Notes: generated by a model not told the origin, from the sequence alone. A stretch of DNA of 64,000 bases from Galdieria sulphuraria (GCF_000341285.1 NW_005178443.1:1-64000); one strand, 5' to 3'; shown: positions 45,649 to 57,360, counted from the stretch's first letter. Numbers and translations are program-made.

Positions 45649-47034
45649 CTATTTGTCACCATTTTGAAGAACTCCTGGGGCAGTATACGGAATATCACAG
45701 CAAGTAGAAACGAGAAGCATCGTAACAATATAAGGATCCTATGCTGCTTTGAAAATGTACTCGTCAATGCTTCCAGATACTTACCATGTTGGCAGCAGGG
45801 CGACGATCTTCAAAGTATCCCTTTCCATCTTTTGCGGTCTGATTGCCAATTCTAATGGAAGCACCACGATTACCTGTTCCATAAAGAAAACTATCTATGG
45901 ATGCCGTTTCATGTTTTCCTGTAAGTCTCTTTTCATTTCCCTTTCCGTAGGCAATAATATGTTCCTTATGTTTTGCCTTTAACTTTTCCATAACTGGCCT
46001 ATTCCAAAAATAAATAAATATAATTATATTCTCACTTGCGATCAACACAACTTACAAAATATGTTTCTTATAACCACCATCTTCTCTCATAGGCTTTGTA
46101 GAAAAGTTGGTATGACAACCAGAGCCATTCCAATCACCTTCAACAGGCTTTGGTTCAAGATTGACCATGACATCTAGTGACAAGTTTAACATATGCTTTC
46201 CTTCATTAACTCTCATCTACTTACTGAAAGATTCAGCCACACGAATAAGAATATATCTCGCAAGCCAAAGTGAGTCACCTTCCTCGATTCCCAGACAGGG
46301 ACCTACTTGGAACTCCCACTGACCTGGGGCAACCTCACCGTTAATACCGGATATCTTAAGACCTGCGTAGAGACAAGCTTTCCAATGTGCTTCAGCAATT
46401 TCTCTCCCAAAGGCACACTCTGCTCCAGCTCCGCAGTAATAAGGTCCTTGAGGAGCAGGATAACCTAAGAATAACCTAAGGTTAGACCAAAACACAGAAT
46501 GCCCATAAAACAGGCAAAACTATACCTCCTTCTGGAAACCCTAAAGGTCTTGCATCGGATATTTTCATCAAGAAATATTCCTGTTCCACTCCAAACCAGG
46601 GCTCCAAATCCTTCGCTGCTTCCATAACTTTTTGGCAATGATAGCGAGTATTGGTGGGATGTGGAGTCCCATCGGGCCAATAAGTGTCACATAGAACGAG
46701 AACATTATCTCCACCACGAAAAGGGTCACGATATACGGCACAAGGCTTTATGATGATTTCTGAAAAATGACCTTCTGCTTGACCCGTACTTGAGCCATCG
46801 TAGTTCCATTCTGGAAAGCAAGAAGGAGGACAGGAATGAGGGGCAGAGGGAAAATCCCTACAACAAAACAATTCAACCCGAAATATCAGTAACCAAGTAC
46901 ATAACCTACTTGAGATTCAAAGTCTTTCCCTTTGATCTAGGACGAAAAAAAGCGTCTAACCAAACATACTCTGCTTGAAACTGGTCTTCTAAAGGAAGGC
47001 TTTTAAGCATCTGCGACAGCGCTTCGCCACTCAT
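45649..47034 (-). CDS. glutamine synthetase, type II
   Basis: ATP-dependent synthesis of glutamine from glutamate and ammonia. Six exons (46,910-47,034; 46,526-46,857; 46,225-46,464; 46,056-46,173; 45,785-45,998; 45,649-45,738; introns 46-61 bp) total 372 residues, the normal GSII size. Motifs: [10 protein letters not shown] (the GSII signature), [45 protein letters not shown] and the last-exon D-P-Y-I-V-T, all present in order. The apparent stop inside the penultimate exon's read-through at 45,764 is intronic. No targeting sequence, so cytosolic. Confidence 0.93.
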
Positions 47035-47501
47035 TTTCTCCACTAACGGAAATAAATCACAAAACTGAATTGAACGTCGAGGAAGAAAGGAATTTCTAAT
47101 CTTTCTTTAATGACGACTAAACAAAACTTTTATTTGTATAGAGACATTCTACAAAAATTTCTTTGTTGTCCTATGAATATGTATTTCAAGTCTATGATAT
47201 CTCTTGTTTTTTCCGTTGGAGTTTTATTTGCTGATAGAAACGTACCAGTCTGAGGGGTTTTTCCCCACAATGACAAATACTGTCTATTGTCAACTATTTA
47301 AAATTCACAAGTCAATCCAACATTAGAAGCTTTGAAGATTTTTCTTGTGGATTCGTTTAAAAGTTGGTAGAAGCAAGTTGATTGAATATTATATGGTTGT
47401 GTGATTGAACTGACAATAGAAAGAGGAGACTGTTTTTTGAACAACAGAAAAAGTATTTGTTTTATGCAAAGCCAACATACGGATACCTTAAAGGAATTGT
47501 A
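47035..47501. other. intergenic, nothing recognised
   Basis: About 470 bp between the glutamine synthetase start and the 3' end of the Mpv17-like gene. AT-rich; presumably the promoter of the former and 3' UTR of the latter. Confidence 0.4.
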
Positions 47502-48304
47502 TCATTTGGCTTTGCTAGAAACTGTACTAATTAAATAAGCAGTCCAGAAAACATCAACAATGTTGGCAAACAAAACCCGGAGCTCCAACGGAATCAATGC
47601 ATAGTTTATAGCGTTCACAGGAATCCACAGCAGCCACGACTTTTTCATAACATCAAACAGCTCTCGACGAATTTTCTGAGAAACTGGTTTCAGTGGCTCA
47701 TCTCTCATCAACGCAGTAACATAGTAATAGAGAGCAGTAAACGGTGGTGAGAAGATAAACTGGTCCAATATCACCTTTGCCACAATGACTGCAAGAGAAG
47801 TTTGTTTGGCATTTCTAAATAAGCACTTGTCCAAGAATGTATGGAAATAGTGTACAACAGGGGCCCTTGTATATTATTCAGTTGTGGAAAATACAAAGAG
47901 AGTATTCACTCTTGGGTTACCTTAACACTAGTCCTATAGTAAACTCATTGATAACCTTGCTAGACTTTAAACCTTCACATTTATCTTCTATAATACTTGC
48001 CAAAACAGTACTTAATGAAGAAATAATCCCGGATGTAATGGACTTTTATCATTGTTCAGCAAATAACAGTAAGGACTGGCTTTTCACACACCTTTGTTAT
48101 AAGAGGGTTTGTTTGTAACTGACGCAAATATGAGCGCCAAGCTAGAATGTAAATGTAACTAGTTGCGGAATTTTTAAAACTAGTAAAATGGACAAGTTGT
48201 TGCAAGCTTTTTGAAAAGTTGAGTGAAGTGGTTTGAATATTTGACATGACCCAAAACTCCAAAGGACAAAAAAGGTCATTCGATTTCCATTTGTGAAAGT
48301 CCAT
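47502..48304 (-). CDS. Mpv17/PMP22 family membrane protein
   Basis: Three exons (48,090-48,304; 47,921-48,010; 47,502-47,865; introns 79 and 55 bp) give 222 residues. Family blocks: W-R-S-Y-L-R-Q-L-Q-T-N-P-L-I-T-K in exon 1, R-A-P-V-V-H-Y-F-H-T-F-L-D-K at the exon 2-3 join, K-V-I-L-D-Q-F-I-F-S-P-P-F, then W-L-L-W-I-P-V-N-A-I-N-Y and P-L-E-L-R-V-L-F-A-N. Four hydrophobic segments. Members are channels or metabolite transporters of the inner mitochondrial or peroxisomal membrane; exact cargo unknown. The start at 48,304 leaves only 24 bp to the divergent WD40 gene; an internal ATG at 48,247 is an alternative. Confidence 0.78.
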
Positions 48305-48328
48305 CTGAGCTTTTTTGAAATTGTTTCA

Positions 48329-49846
48329 ATGGCGGACTCTGCAGTGTTCAGTAAATATGAGCTCGAAAGAGAGAAAAATATTAAAAAAAATGAAGAGTTG
48401 CTAGCTTCTCTAAACTTGTTACAACAGAAAAGAAACCCAGTTTCTATGTTAGACTCTTCTAGGAAAAAATTTCCCAAGCAGTCTGAAAAACAACAAGTTA
48501 GTGATTCTTAGTTTGTCTCTTGAACAGCTGATTGAAGACACTAGTCGAAAATGGAACCTCTTCGTATGAAATTACGTTCCAGGTCGTCCAACGACGAAGA
48601 AACTGCAGTGTCGATATCCGATAAACTGTTGCAATATGACAAGAATATACCTGAAAGAAGGACAGGTACCAACGAGTTTGTTGAAATCTTAGGTCAAAAC
48701 ATTGTTGATGCAATTGACGTGGATGCAGTTCTGAAGCGTCTATCCGATATATGTCTTGCAGAAACTTTTCCCTACATACCTGTGGCTCCCAGTACAGAAA
48801 GATTCAAAGAACTGCAAAAGTACGATATTCCTTCCGACCAAGGTTTCCTAAAGGTTGTTCCACACCGTATTTATTCAGTGACGTTTGCCAATACATCTAA
48901 ACCTTTGGCTTTGGCGGGTGATAAGTGGGGCTATTTGGGTATTTGGTCTCCTTTAGAAGAGTATCAAAATGGCATAGCCTTGACACTTCAACCACATGTT
49001 CGTGCAATCTCAAAGATATTTTCTCATTACACATTAGGTAACCAAATCGTTACTTGTAGCTATGATGGTACTGTTCGAATTTTGAACTTGAGCCATGCAT
49101 TATGTGATACTATTTTGGATAGAGAAGAAATGTTGTTTTATGATATTTCATGTATGGATGATGGAAACTGCTTTCTAGTTGCTTCGAATGCTGGTAAAGT
49201 TTTGTCTACAGACAAGCGTGACCGCAAGTCTACCCAGAGCATCTTGTTGCACGAGAAGAAAATATCTTGTGTTGACAGGTTTCCAGACCAACATACCTTT
49301 TGTACTTGTAGCGGTGATCATTCGGTATGCATATGGGACTTTCGAAAGGTTTCGTTTGATGAACAAATTCGCTCCACTCCTATTCAGGCCTTGCCACATA
49401 ACAAGGCAGTGACAGCATCTCGAGTATCGCCTTCGGGAAAATTCATTTTAACTACCTGCTATGATAACTACATAAGAGTATTCCAATCCCCTCTCAACAA
49501 TCCCACTAAAGGAGATAACTTATTGCACAAAATACCCCACAATAATAATACTGGACGATGGGTCACTCCCTTTTCAGCTGAATGGGATCCACAAAGTGAC
49601 AATCTATTTCTCTGTGGCAGTATGGAAAAGCCAAGAGGAATAGATCTATTTCATATGGGAAAGTCTTTGGAAACGAGTCGACTATCTCAAGAAAACTTGA
49701 CAACTATCATTCCGCGACTTGCTGTCCATCCAACTACAGAAATGATAATTGGAGGATCTAGTAGCGGTCGGGTGTTTGTCTTTGCTGGTTGCAAAGATAG
49801 AATTTCTATACTTCACCAAAATCCAAAACTTCCAACAGAGTGCTAA
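48329..49846 (+). CDS. CMR1/WDR76-like WD40 protein
   Basis: Two exons (48,329-48,496; 48,545-49,846; 48 bp intron) give about 489 residues. The first exon begins S-K-Y-E-L-E-R-E-K-N-I-K-K-N-E-E-L-L-A-S-L, the N-terminal signature of Cmr1/WDR76, which does not occur in ordinary WD40 proteins. The WD repeats run from about residue 180 to the end, e.g. A-G-D-K-W-G-Y-L-G-I-W, C-S-Y-D-G-T-V-R and C-S-G-D-H-S-V-C-I-W-D-F. Cmr1/WDR76 binds damaged or replicating DNA and chaperonin-linked quality-control factors, in the nucleus. The joined reading keeps frame and removes a TAG at 48,542. Confidence 0.8.
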
Positions 49847-49912
49847 TAAGCTATCCTAAAGTATTCATTTGATGGGTTTGTTATTTACATAAGCAAACAA
49901 TGTACAGATCAT

Positions 49913-51007
49913 TTACTTTCTGTCTTGATAGATTTGTTCTATTTCGGGAGGCGTCAATTGATACGTTCGATTACAAAACTCACATTTCACTTGCAATGTA
50001 CCAATGGATGCAACTAGTTGATCAATTTCATCTTTTGGTAGCAGAGCAACAGTTCTTTCAACGCGGTCGATACTGCAATGACAACGATACAAAGGTCTAC
50101 TTTTATGAACTTGTTGAATATTCAATCCTTCTGCAAGTTTGTTCACGATATCTGTGGAGTTCATACCTAAGCGAATCATTTCTGTTGGACTGTACTCTAA
50201 TGAATAAAGTGTTTCTTCTAATAATTTTAGAGTTTCTTCTGAAGCTCCCGGAAGCAACTGCACCAAATAACCTCCGGCAGCAGAAACTGAGCCATCTGGT
50301 TTGACGAAAACTCCTGCAGCCACTGCAGAGAAAATTTGTTCACTTTGATAAAGGTAGTTGGCAATGTCCTCGGCAACTTCACCAGAAACAATACGTGTGA
50401 GACCTTGGTAAGGCTGCTTCCAAGTATAGTGGTTTCTAGTAACCCTTACTATCCCTTCACCTATTGCTCTGCTGACATCCAACTTGCCTTTTCTGTTTGG
50501 TGGGAGATCCACATTTCTGTCACCTACATAACCTCGAACTTGACCCAAACCATCTGCAACGGCAACTACCGTCCTCAAAGGACCACTTCCTCGGAATTCT
50601 ATATTTACCGTTTCATCGCTCTTCTTTCCGGCACTTAGTAACAGAGCACAGATAAGTGTTCGTCCCAAGGCAGCAGTAGCAACAGGTTTTGTTTCCTGAA
50701 TCCTTGCAGCTCCATCCACCAGTCCTGTTGCTACTAGACTTTTCAATGAAACTTTTCCGTTGCAGCTGATAGTCCGTGCTAGTTCATCTCCAGGAACAGG
50801 TTCCACCATAAAGTCATAAAAAGAATTGGCACTACACAACACAACAAAAGGAAAAACAGGTACCCGAAATTGAGTTCGCAAAGATACATTTCGGTATGAG
50901 ATGAAACTGGAACAAGTACTGGTAGTTGCAAAGCAGGAATATGAATAACGATTATTATTATTATTATTATTGCTAACGGGACGCAAAGGTTGAGTAAATC
51001 CTATCAT
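49913..51007 (-). CDS. hslO: Hsp33 redox-regulated chaperone, plastid-targeted
   Basis: A bacterial-type holdase switched on by oxidation. The C-terminus holds the zinc/redox switch C-H-C, 30 residues, then C-E-F-C, the exact C-x-C ... C-x-x-C layout. The core has A-A-L-G-R-T-L-I-C-A-L-L, I-E-F-R-G-S-G-P-L, G-Y-V-G-D and Y-L-Y-Q-S-E-Q as in HslO. With the ATG at 51,007 the protein is 364 residues, starting with a Ser/Asn-rich stretch that includes seven consecutive Asn codons and suits a transit peptide. The frame is open up to 51,190, with ATGs at 51,148 and 51,106, but those would overlap or abut the divergent gene at 51,113. One exon. Confidence 0.88.
   Translation of the reverse strand: MIGFTQPLRPVSNNNNNNNRYSYSCFATTSTCSSFISYRNVSLRTQFRVPVFPFVVLCSANSFYDFMVEPVPGDELARTISCNGKVSLKSLVATGLVDGAARIQETKPVATAALGRTLICALLLSAGKKSDETVNIEFRGSGPLRTVVAVADGLGQVRGYVGDRNVDLPPNRKGKLDVSRAIGEGIVRVTRNHYTWKQPYQGLTRIVSGEVAEDIANYLYQSEQIFSAVAAGVFVKPDGSVSAAGGYLVQLLPGASEETLKLLEETLYSLEYSPTEMIRLGMNSTDIVNKLAEGLNIQQVHKSRPLYRCHCSIDRVERTVALLPKDEIDQLVASIGTLQVKCEFCNRTYQLTPPEIEQIYQDRK
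50951..50971. repeat. (ATT)7 microsatellite inside the Hsp33 gene
   Basis: Seven uninterrupted ATT units, read on the minus strand as a poly-Asn run in the presumed transit peptide; likely length-variable among strains. Confidence 0.9.
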
Positions 51008-51112
51008 AAAGCTCTTCCGAGATTTGCAAGTTCCAATTTCTTCGTGTTTATTATTATTTTCGTGGGTGTGGCGGACGGAGGTTTCCTTATTGACTTCACA
51101 TAACATTGGAGA

Positions 51113-51601
51113 ATGTCGCAGAGTTCCACGTCTGAGTGTAGTGACTCTCATGGATTGGTCAGTCTGTTGAAAGATATGGCAGGAAACCAAGGAAAAACGG
51201 AGGACTCTGTGGAACCCACAAAGTCACTACCATCTCAAGGTCCAACAGATCCCGAAACTTCACCTTCCAAAGATAAAAATACAAAAAAACAAAATGACGA
51301 AACTTTGAGGCCTTTAAGTTTTTCTATCGTGACAGTTCCGAGTGTTATAGTAGCTGTCTCCCATCAAGCAAAAGCACAGTTGTATCCATTAGCTGTCCGA
51401 GTACAGAGTTTTTGGAAGCGTTATTTACAGCATTGTCAGTCATTGACAGATACGTTATTAAGAGCGCAATATATAGATAATACAAGGTTATTTGGAGAGA
51501 AACTTTCCAAAAGAATGTTGCGACAAACTACAGAAGCTATGGACAGCGCCAAAACTGCAGTTTCAACTCTTGTAAAAGGCAACAAGAAAAGCGATAACTA
51601 G
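51113..51601 (+). CDS. hypothetical protein, 162 residues
   Basis: No family recognised. The first 65 residues are Ser/Thr/Lys-rich and disordered-looking. Residues about 70-95 are hydrophobic (F-S-I-V-T-V-P-S-V-I-V-A-V), possibly a membrane contact, and the rest is an amphipathic helix-rich basic region ending in a K-G-N-K-K-S-D tail. One exon, ATG start, 105 bp from the preferred Hsp33 start. Nothing in the context hints at a role. Confidence 0.5.
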   Translation: MSQSSTSECSDSHGLVSLLKDMAGNQGKTEDSVEPTKSLPSQGPTDPETSPSKDKNTKKQNDETLRPLSFSIVTVPSVIVAVSHQAKAQLYPLAVRVQSFWKRYLQHCQSLTDTLLRAQYIDNTRLFGEKLSKRMLRQTTEAMDSAKTAVSTLVKGNKKSDN

Positions 51602-51688
51602 TCAATTTCCTAAACGTTATTTATCCACTTTGAAAAGGAAGGGAACAAAGACATCTGAGTAGACAGTACTTCATCACCTAGATACTGG

Positions 51689-52872
51689 TTAGAAGCTTTG
51701 GCAAGTTTCTCTTGAGCACTTACGAGGTGTTGGAAGGCGTAACAAGTCAAGTAATTGGATAAATTCTCGTTCAAGAAATGCTTCATATGTTTGCTGTTCG
51801 CCTGTAAGGGGATGAAGGAAGCGCAGTTTCCATGCGTGCAGTTTTAGTTTCTTCCAGCAATAGGCTCTTGGCTCGTCATTCATATAATTTTTTGTGACGT
51901 CTCTGTATTTCGAAGTATCCTGATACAACAAGTCTCCAACGATTGGATGCCCTGCATGGTGTAGATGGATTCGAAGTTGATGAGTTCTTCCTGTCAGAGG
52001 CATCGCAATGACAAGAGAACAGTTAAATTCTTTGCAACTGTCGACTAATAGAAATTGGGAGATTGCTTCTTTGCCATTATTGGAAACTTTTCTGGATATT
52101 TTGCGTTCAGGGTCTAATGCTATAGGGGCACGAACTTCGAAATAAGTTTGTTGAGGTTTACCATAAACTATTGCTAGATACAATTTTTCTACTTGATGCA
52201 TACAGAACTGTTGATGAATTTTTCGAGCACTTGTTGGATGTTTTGCAAATAGCACCTTAATAAGTGAGATGGATATTCTAGTTTGAAAACTTGGGTTTTT
52301 CTTACCACTCCAGAAGTTTCCATATCCTTCCAGTTTTTGTATTAGTGTAAACAACTTCATTTGAAAACTTTTCTTACCAGCCGATGACATACGTGGGGAG
52401 TATATCCAAGATAGCCTATCAAACGATTCAAAAGTGTGCCACCCAAAAAACGGTGTTTTGGGGACATACTGAGACCTGATGGTTTATTAACCTACACAGT
52501 ATAACTTGCGGAGAAAAAGAAATTCTGCTAGAAATTGCATACCACCAGCACGTGATCATCCTCGTAAATAACGGAGACTGGTTCGTGGTCTACCTGGAGA
52601 GGAATCGATTTTGAGATATGCCGAATTTTACTTTTTAGTTGTTGATAAAGCTTGGAGTCTTTCTGGGGATCTAAACGTTTTAGTTTTTCAACCAATTCTT
52701 TTGCAGAGGTTAACTTTTCCCACGAAGGTTTATCTGCTCCACAACGAAGTGAACGAAAACAACAAGACTGTTTTCTACAAGCACACTTTCTATCAAATAC
52801 CGAATTCACTTTCCTAAAAGCAACAGTGACTTTATATGTTGCAACGGTATCTGTATAACAACAAAGATACAT
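51689..52872 (-). CDS. RluA-type pseudouridine synthase
   Basis: Isomerises uridine to pseudouridine in RNA. Four exons (52,543-52,872; 52,378-52,491; 52,306-52,326; 52,256 boundary to 51,689) with introns of 51, 51 and 50 bp give 343 residues. Exon 2 carries N-K-P-S-G-L and ends H-R-L; exon 3 is a 21-base microexon coding D-M-E-T-S-G-V, which holds the catalytic Asp; exon 4 starts V-L-F-A-K. Joined, this restores the H-R-L-D-x-x-T-S-G family motif. Later blocks are L-T-G-R-T-H-Q-L-R-I-H and G-H-P-I-V-G-D. Reading the same DNA without the microexon would lose the active site. The N-terminal region (residues 1-60) is Cys/Arg-rich and may target an organelle. Which RNA is modified is unknown. 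Confidence 0.87.
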
Positions 52873-52946
52873 CTCGAACAACAAAACTATGAATCATGGA
52901 AATCACAAAGTGATCTTCCTCTCTTTCTCAGGTGTTGTGACTAGAA

Positions 52947-53722
52947 ATGATTTGTGGTTTTGTGAGTGCAACTCCTTTTTCCTCTCTAGTGTGGCGCTAT
53001 TCTCAAAAGACACCTAATAGTTGTGTCACGAAACTACAGAAAAGTAAGATCATTAGGTCATATTGAATAGTCCTAAAGTATGCCTTTTCAGATTTCCGTC
53101 GCGTGAACACCCAACTATGCAAAACGACTTTAGTTGCAGTAGACAAGTCTTCGCCTTCAACTAGCGTATGTGTGACTTCAAGTTTTCGTCAACTTTCTAA
53201 AATTCACTTTCTTCATAGAATGTTGGCAAGACAGAAGAGAGCAAACCTTTTCAAAGGACTACTACTGGTGAAGAGGTCGGTAGCCATTTTGACTAGTTAC
53301 TCTAGGTTACTTAACTTTACAGGCTTCAACGTTGAAGCAGTCCTTTTCTAGCATTCCCTCAGTCCAAAATAGTTGGCTTTCCGATCCCACCAAGTTTAAC
53401 TCCAAAGTACAAGATGTAGCACAGGATATTCTGAATAGACCTGTTTTTTATGCCCAGTTGCTTGCTGCAACAGTGGGTATCATTATTGCAATAGATATAT
53501 TAGACGCGGTTGTAATTGCATTGGATCGACTTCCACTGTTACCGAGTATTTTCGAACTAGTTAGTCATAATTATATTCTTTTTTAGACTATAACAACGAG
53601 TTTAGGTTGGTTTAGGATATTCGGGTTGGTTTATTTGGCGATATGCGTTGTTTAGTGGTTCACGACAGGAACTGAAATCCAAGCTGGATAGCTTTATTGG
53701 TAAAGCTACCAACAAGAAATAA
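52947..53722 (+). CDS. CURT1: CURVATURE THYLAKOID 1 (CURT1/CAAD-type) protein
   Basis: Four exons (52,947-53,043; 53,092-53,279; 53,323-53,559; 53,606-53,722; introns 48, 43 and 46 bp). The first two exons code a Ser/Arg/Lys-rich, acid-poor N-terminus expected of a plastid transit peptide. Exon 3 has two closely spaced membrane helices (A-A-T-V-G-I-I-I-A-I-D-I and D-A-V-V-I-A-L-D-R-L-P-L-L-P). Exon 4 continues V-G-L-G-Y-S-G-W-F-I-W-R-Y-A-L-F, the CURT1 signature, then R-Q-E-L-K-S-K-L. CURT1 proteins oligomerise to bend thylakoid membranes. Red algae lack grana, so a role in thylakoid edge curvature is the likely one. No overlap with the RluA gene; 74 bp separate the two divergent starts. Confidence 0.85.
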
Positions 53723-53868
53723 ACGAGTTGTGACGGTTGGGTACGAAAGGATATCGAAATATGGCTCTTAAACCCTCCCATCCCAAACGGTTTTTCCAGT
53801 CAACGTGGCATTGGCCATTTATTTCATTTGACCCCAAAATTCATCGAGGAATTGAATTGCGGACCCTT

Positions 53869-53886
53869 CTCTCTCTCTCTCTCTCT
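53869..53886. repeat. (CT)9 microsatellite followed by an A-tract
   Basis: A dinucleotide run and then A-rich bases, about 85 bp upstream of the ATG of the coiled-coil gene; a pyrimidine-rich promoter or leader element is possible. Confidence 0.85.
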
Positions 53887-53969
53887 AAGAAAAAAAAAGC
53901 GCTCCAATTGTGTGTTCAACCGCCATTGAGTTGTATCATTATGAAGATAGAAAACGAGTAGTTGTAAAG

Positions 53970-56900
53970 ATGCAAACAGAAAAAGAAGAAAATACCGTCT
54001 ATTTTCCACGGAAACAAGAAACCACTTTTTCTCAAGGTGAAAATAGCTGGAGAAAAATGCAGACCGGAGCTTCGTCACCCCTACTCACCAGAGACACTTC
54101 TTCTTCTACCACCAAAAAGAGAAACAACGTGGACTTAAAGATTCGAATACCTTCTACTACCTCAGAGACAACCCATTCGTGGTCAAGTCCTATAGGAGAA
54201 GGAAGACCAAGTTCCAGTAGAGTTGCGAGAGCAGTGATAGAACCAGATACAGGGGAAAGGAAGGCTGATTCCAAGTCAGAACAATATGAAGGATATTGTG
54301 GCTCTCCTTACCTGTCTGAACTGGGGAGGTTGGGGTCAAGTACCGCTTTGCTTTCTTGGTCAAACGATAGAACAACTGAACGTAAGACTGCAAGTGCAAA
54401 GGACTGGGAAGCCTACTCTCCTGTATTGGCACAAGAACCAAAGGCTTATTCCGCTTCTTACATCTCAAAGGGAGGAAGAGCAAGAAGTCCGTTTCGTACA
54501 AACTCTACCTCCGATTCTGTAGCTTTAACTGATAGTGTGAACAACACAACTTTCGCTGTTAACAACGATATGGAAGTTAAATACCGTTTAAAGGATGAGG
54601 AAACTAAAGGTGGTGTAGATAAAATAGTGTCAGACGAATCGGAGAGAAATTGTTCAAAGATGGTATCTGTTTCCGCCTCAAAACATCGAAGACAAGGTTC
54701 AGGAACCTCAATCAGCAGTAGAAAAACATTAACTGAACATAGCCCTTTATATTATAATAATGAAACAAGCAATTTGGATGATTGGATAGGTGTTGTTCAA
54801 GAAAGAAAGCGACAAGCCTCAGAAATCAAGAGTGCTTTCGATGAACTCGCCAGAGACCTGGACTATTTTCGTAAAGCAAGAGAAGAGGATGACTCGTACT
54901 TGAGTATTGTCAGAGAGCGTTTAGAAAGTTTGGATTTGGTTTCCTCAGAGAAAGCTACGCTTTGTGAGAAACTTATGGATGAATTGGCGCAAATGGATGC
55001 GGAAATGGCAAAACTTGAAGAAAATGTAGCTGAATATGGCAAAGCTGCTGCAAGAGAAGAAACTCAGAGGTTAGGAGCTGCAAAAGCAATGTCGTTATTG
55101 GAAAATCATTTGAAAGCGTTAAATGTTGCTATAGAAGCAGAGACTACTCTTGCTGATGCTTTGGAACGACGCTTGCAAGTAGCAAAGACGGGAATTAGTT
55201 TATTTTCTGGTCCTGATGCGAAGCAACGTTATGAAGTGGCATTGAAGACCATCGAAGATGATTCTGCTAGTCTCCGCTCTGCACATGAACGCTGTAATCA
55301 TGCCCGTGAGGAACTAAAAAGATTGAAAGAACAAAAGGATTTGATAATTCCTGTCATTGAAAGAGCAGAACAAATGAAAAAGGAATATCAGGAAGCGGAG
55401 TCGGAAGCTCAATGCTTGGAACAAGAAGTTTTCAAGCTACGACAAGAGTTACAAACTCTAGACGAAAATTTTGACTCCCTAGATCGTGTTTTGGAGGATT
55501 GTGAGTTCCGTAGTTCTCAAGCTACAAGTAGAATTGCCACAGCGAGCAAGTTGAAGGAGAAGCTAGTGTCTGACTGTAGTTCTAAAGCGAAACTTTTAGA
55601 GGTTCTCAAAGATCAATGTGAAGAGATTCGATTCCAGGCCGTAAACAAAGAAAGCACTTTATCACAAATGGAAACTTTTAATGCTCATATGGAAAGTGCT
55701 CTGGCTCAAGCAAATGAAGTTATTTCTGTTCTTTCAAAGGCTATTGCGGATTCTAAAAATTCAAGTCGCAATACAAGTACTAGTGCAAGCAAGACGGAAA
55801 GTATATCGAGTTCAGATCGTGTTGCAACTTATTCCCCATATAACTCTGCTGATCCAACCATTACCTCAAAGTCACAACGTAAGCGAAGACAAAGCCCTAC
55901 AAAACCTCCTAAGCCGCCCAAGAGTTCGGAGGCACAGAGCCACAGTACTCAGGAGTCTGTATTGGAGACAGATGATGGTGAGAGAAACATGTTAGAAGTG
56001 AATAATATCAAAGGGAAACCTGAAAATGAACTGGACACTATTCGTTTCTCCATCAGTCTCCACGAATCAACTCGATATAGAGTCGCCCTTAGTTCACGAA
56101 GGAGACGCGAATACACAAGTTAATACAACACGAAAGAAAGTTGATGATAGAGGCGGAACAGGAGCCGATATGCTTCGTTCAGTCGGTACTACCCGTAGTA
56201 TGAACGGTGTATTTGATCGTTTGGAGCCCTCATCGTCACATTACAAGTCTTCGTCAGCTCGAGAACAAGCAAGTGCTTCAGGTGCTAGTTCATCCGTAAG
56301 AGGTTCTATAGTAAATACTGTTTCCTCAGACTGGGCATATCCTTTAAGCAGTACTACTAGAAATGATGAACAGCGTAAGCAGTCTTCAGTTACTTCTCCT
56401 CCCTACCCACCAGTAGAACATGCAAGTGCTGCTAAAAATGTTCAGGCGGTTGGGGATGAAATTTCGCAATCTGCTCAGGAGGTCTCTTGGGATCGTGTAT
56501 ATATTCATGGCGAATTCTACAATTCAAGAACACTTTTTGCCTCCCCTTTTGAAGATATTCGGGAAGCGGAGCTTTATATGGACAGAGACAGAGTATCCAA
56601 TAATGTGATTATTGGTTGGTATCGTCTTCCTCGTGGAAGTAACATGATTGATCGAACAGCTTTGCGTACTGTCGGAATGCAATATGTAACAACTGCAGAC
56701 GATATTGGTCACCGTTTGGTTGTAGAAATTCAACTGAAAGAATCCAGTAGATACAACAATCATATGAGCGAAGGAGAGCGACCCAATGCAGTCACTGATA
56801 TTATTTCTACGGATCCTGAAATGGACAGAAAAGTGTCTCAGTGGATATCTGAAGGACAAAAGGCGTTTTTAGTGGAAGATGAACTGACAGGAGAACGTCG

Positions 56901-57234
56901 AGGTATATTTTTGAGCTCCACTAAACTAAAAGTTCAGAAACAAACTAGTCATGACCGAAATAATATTAACGCAACAAATACCAGCAGTAGTAGCATAGTA
57001 GAGGATGTGGGAGGTATCTGGATAACGGAGGAGAAGAAAAGCTGGGCAGCTGATCCTGGTATTCGTTTAGATGATATGGATCCTTTAAGTTTCCAACTCA
57101 CACTGACACATACTTTTGTATTTCGAGCAGCAACTTCGGAACAGCGCGATTTGATTGCGATTTGTATTCGACGTTTTTATAGTAGGTTTTTTGCTCTTCA
57201 ACGTACTCGTAAGGTCAACTGTCAGTTTCAGTGA
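53970..57234 (+). CDS. coiled-coil protein with AIR9-type A9 domain
   Basis: Two exons (53,970-55,977; 56,057-57,234; 79 bp intron) give about 1,061 residues. Residues 1-270 are Ser/Thr-rich and disordered. Residues about 275-590 are long coiled coils (E-E-D-D-S-Y-L-S-I-V-R-E-R-L, many heptads). After another disordered linker, residues about 830-910 (W-D-R-V-Y-I-H-G ... I-I-G-W-Y-R-L-P ... Y-V-T-T-A-D-D-I-G-H-R-L-V-V-E-I) match the A9 repeat of AIR9. The C-terminal roughly 130 residues resemble the PH-like end of that protein (F-Q-L-T-L-T-H-T ... Q-R-D-L-I-A-I-C-I-R). AIR9 binds microtubules and marks division sites in plants and has relatives in trypanosomes. The function here is inferred from the domain alone. 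The start is the first ATG of the frame; a GTG lies 20 codons upstream. Confidence 0.55.
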
Positions 57235-57360
57235 CTGGATTGTTCCGCTCCATTGCGTATTCTTGAAGACATATCTGTTTTTGACTTGGATAAATGATAC
57301 AAGAGACACGAGAGAATTTTATTGTTTTTGTTAACGAAAGATTATTGTAGCAACCTGCGT

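Noticed and set aside
45764-45784. Early stop of glutamine synthetase at 45,764
   Set aside because: It is within the last intron; the true last exon at 45,649-45,738 gives the conserved GSII ending.
51008-51190. Longer Hsp33 start overlapping the divergent gene at 51,113
   Set aside because: The added residues look like no targeting peptide and would overlap the neighbour; the ATG at 51,007 fits a transit peptide.
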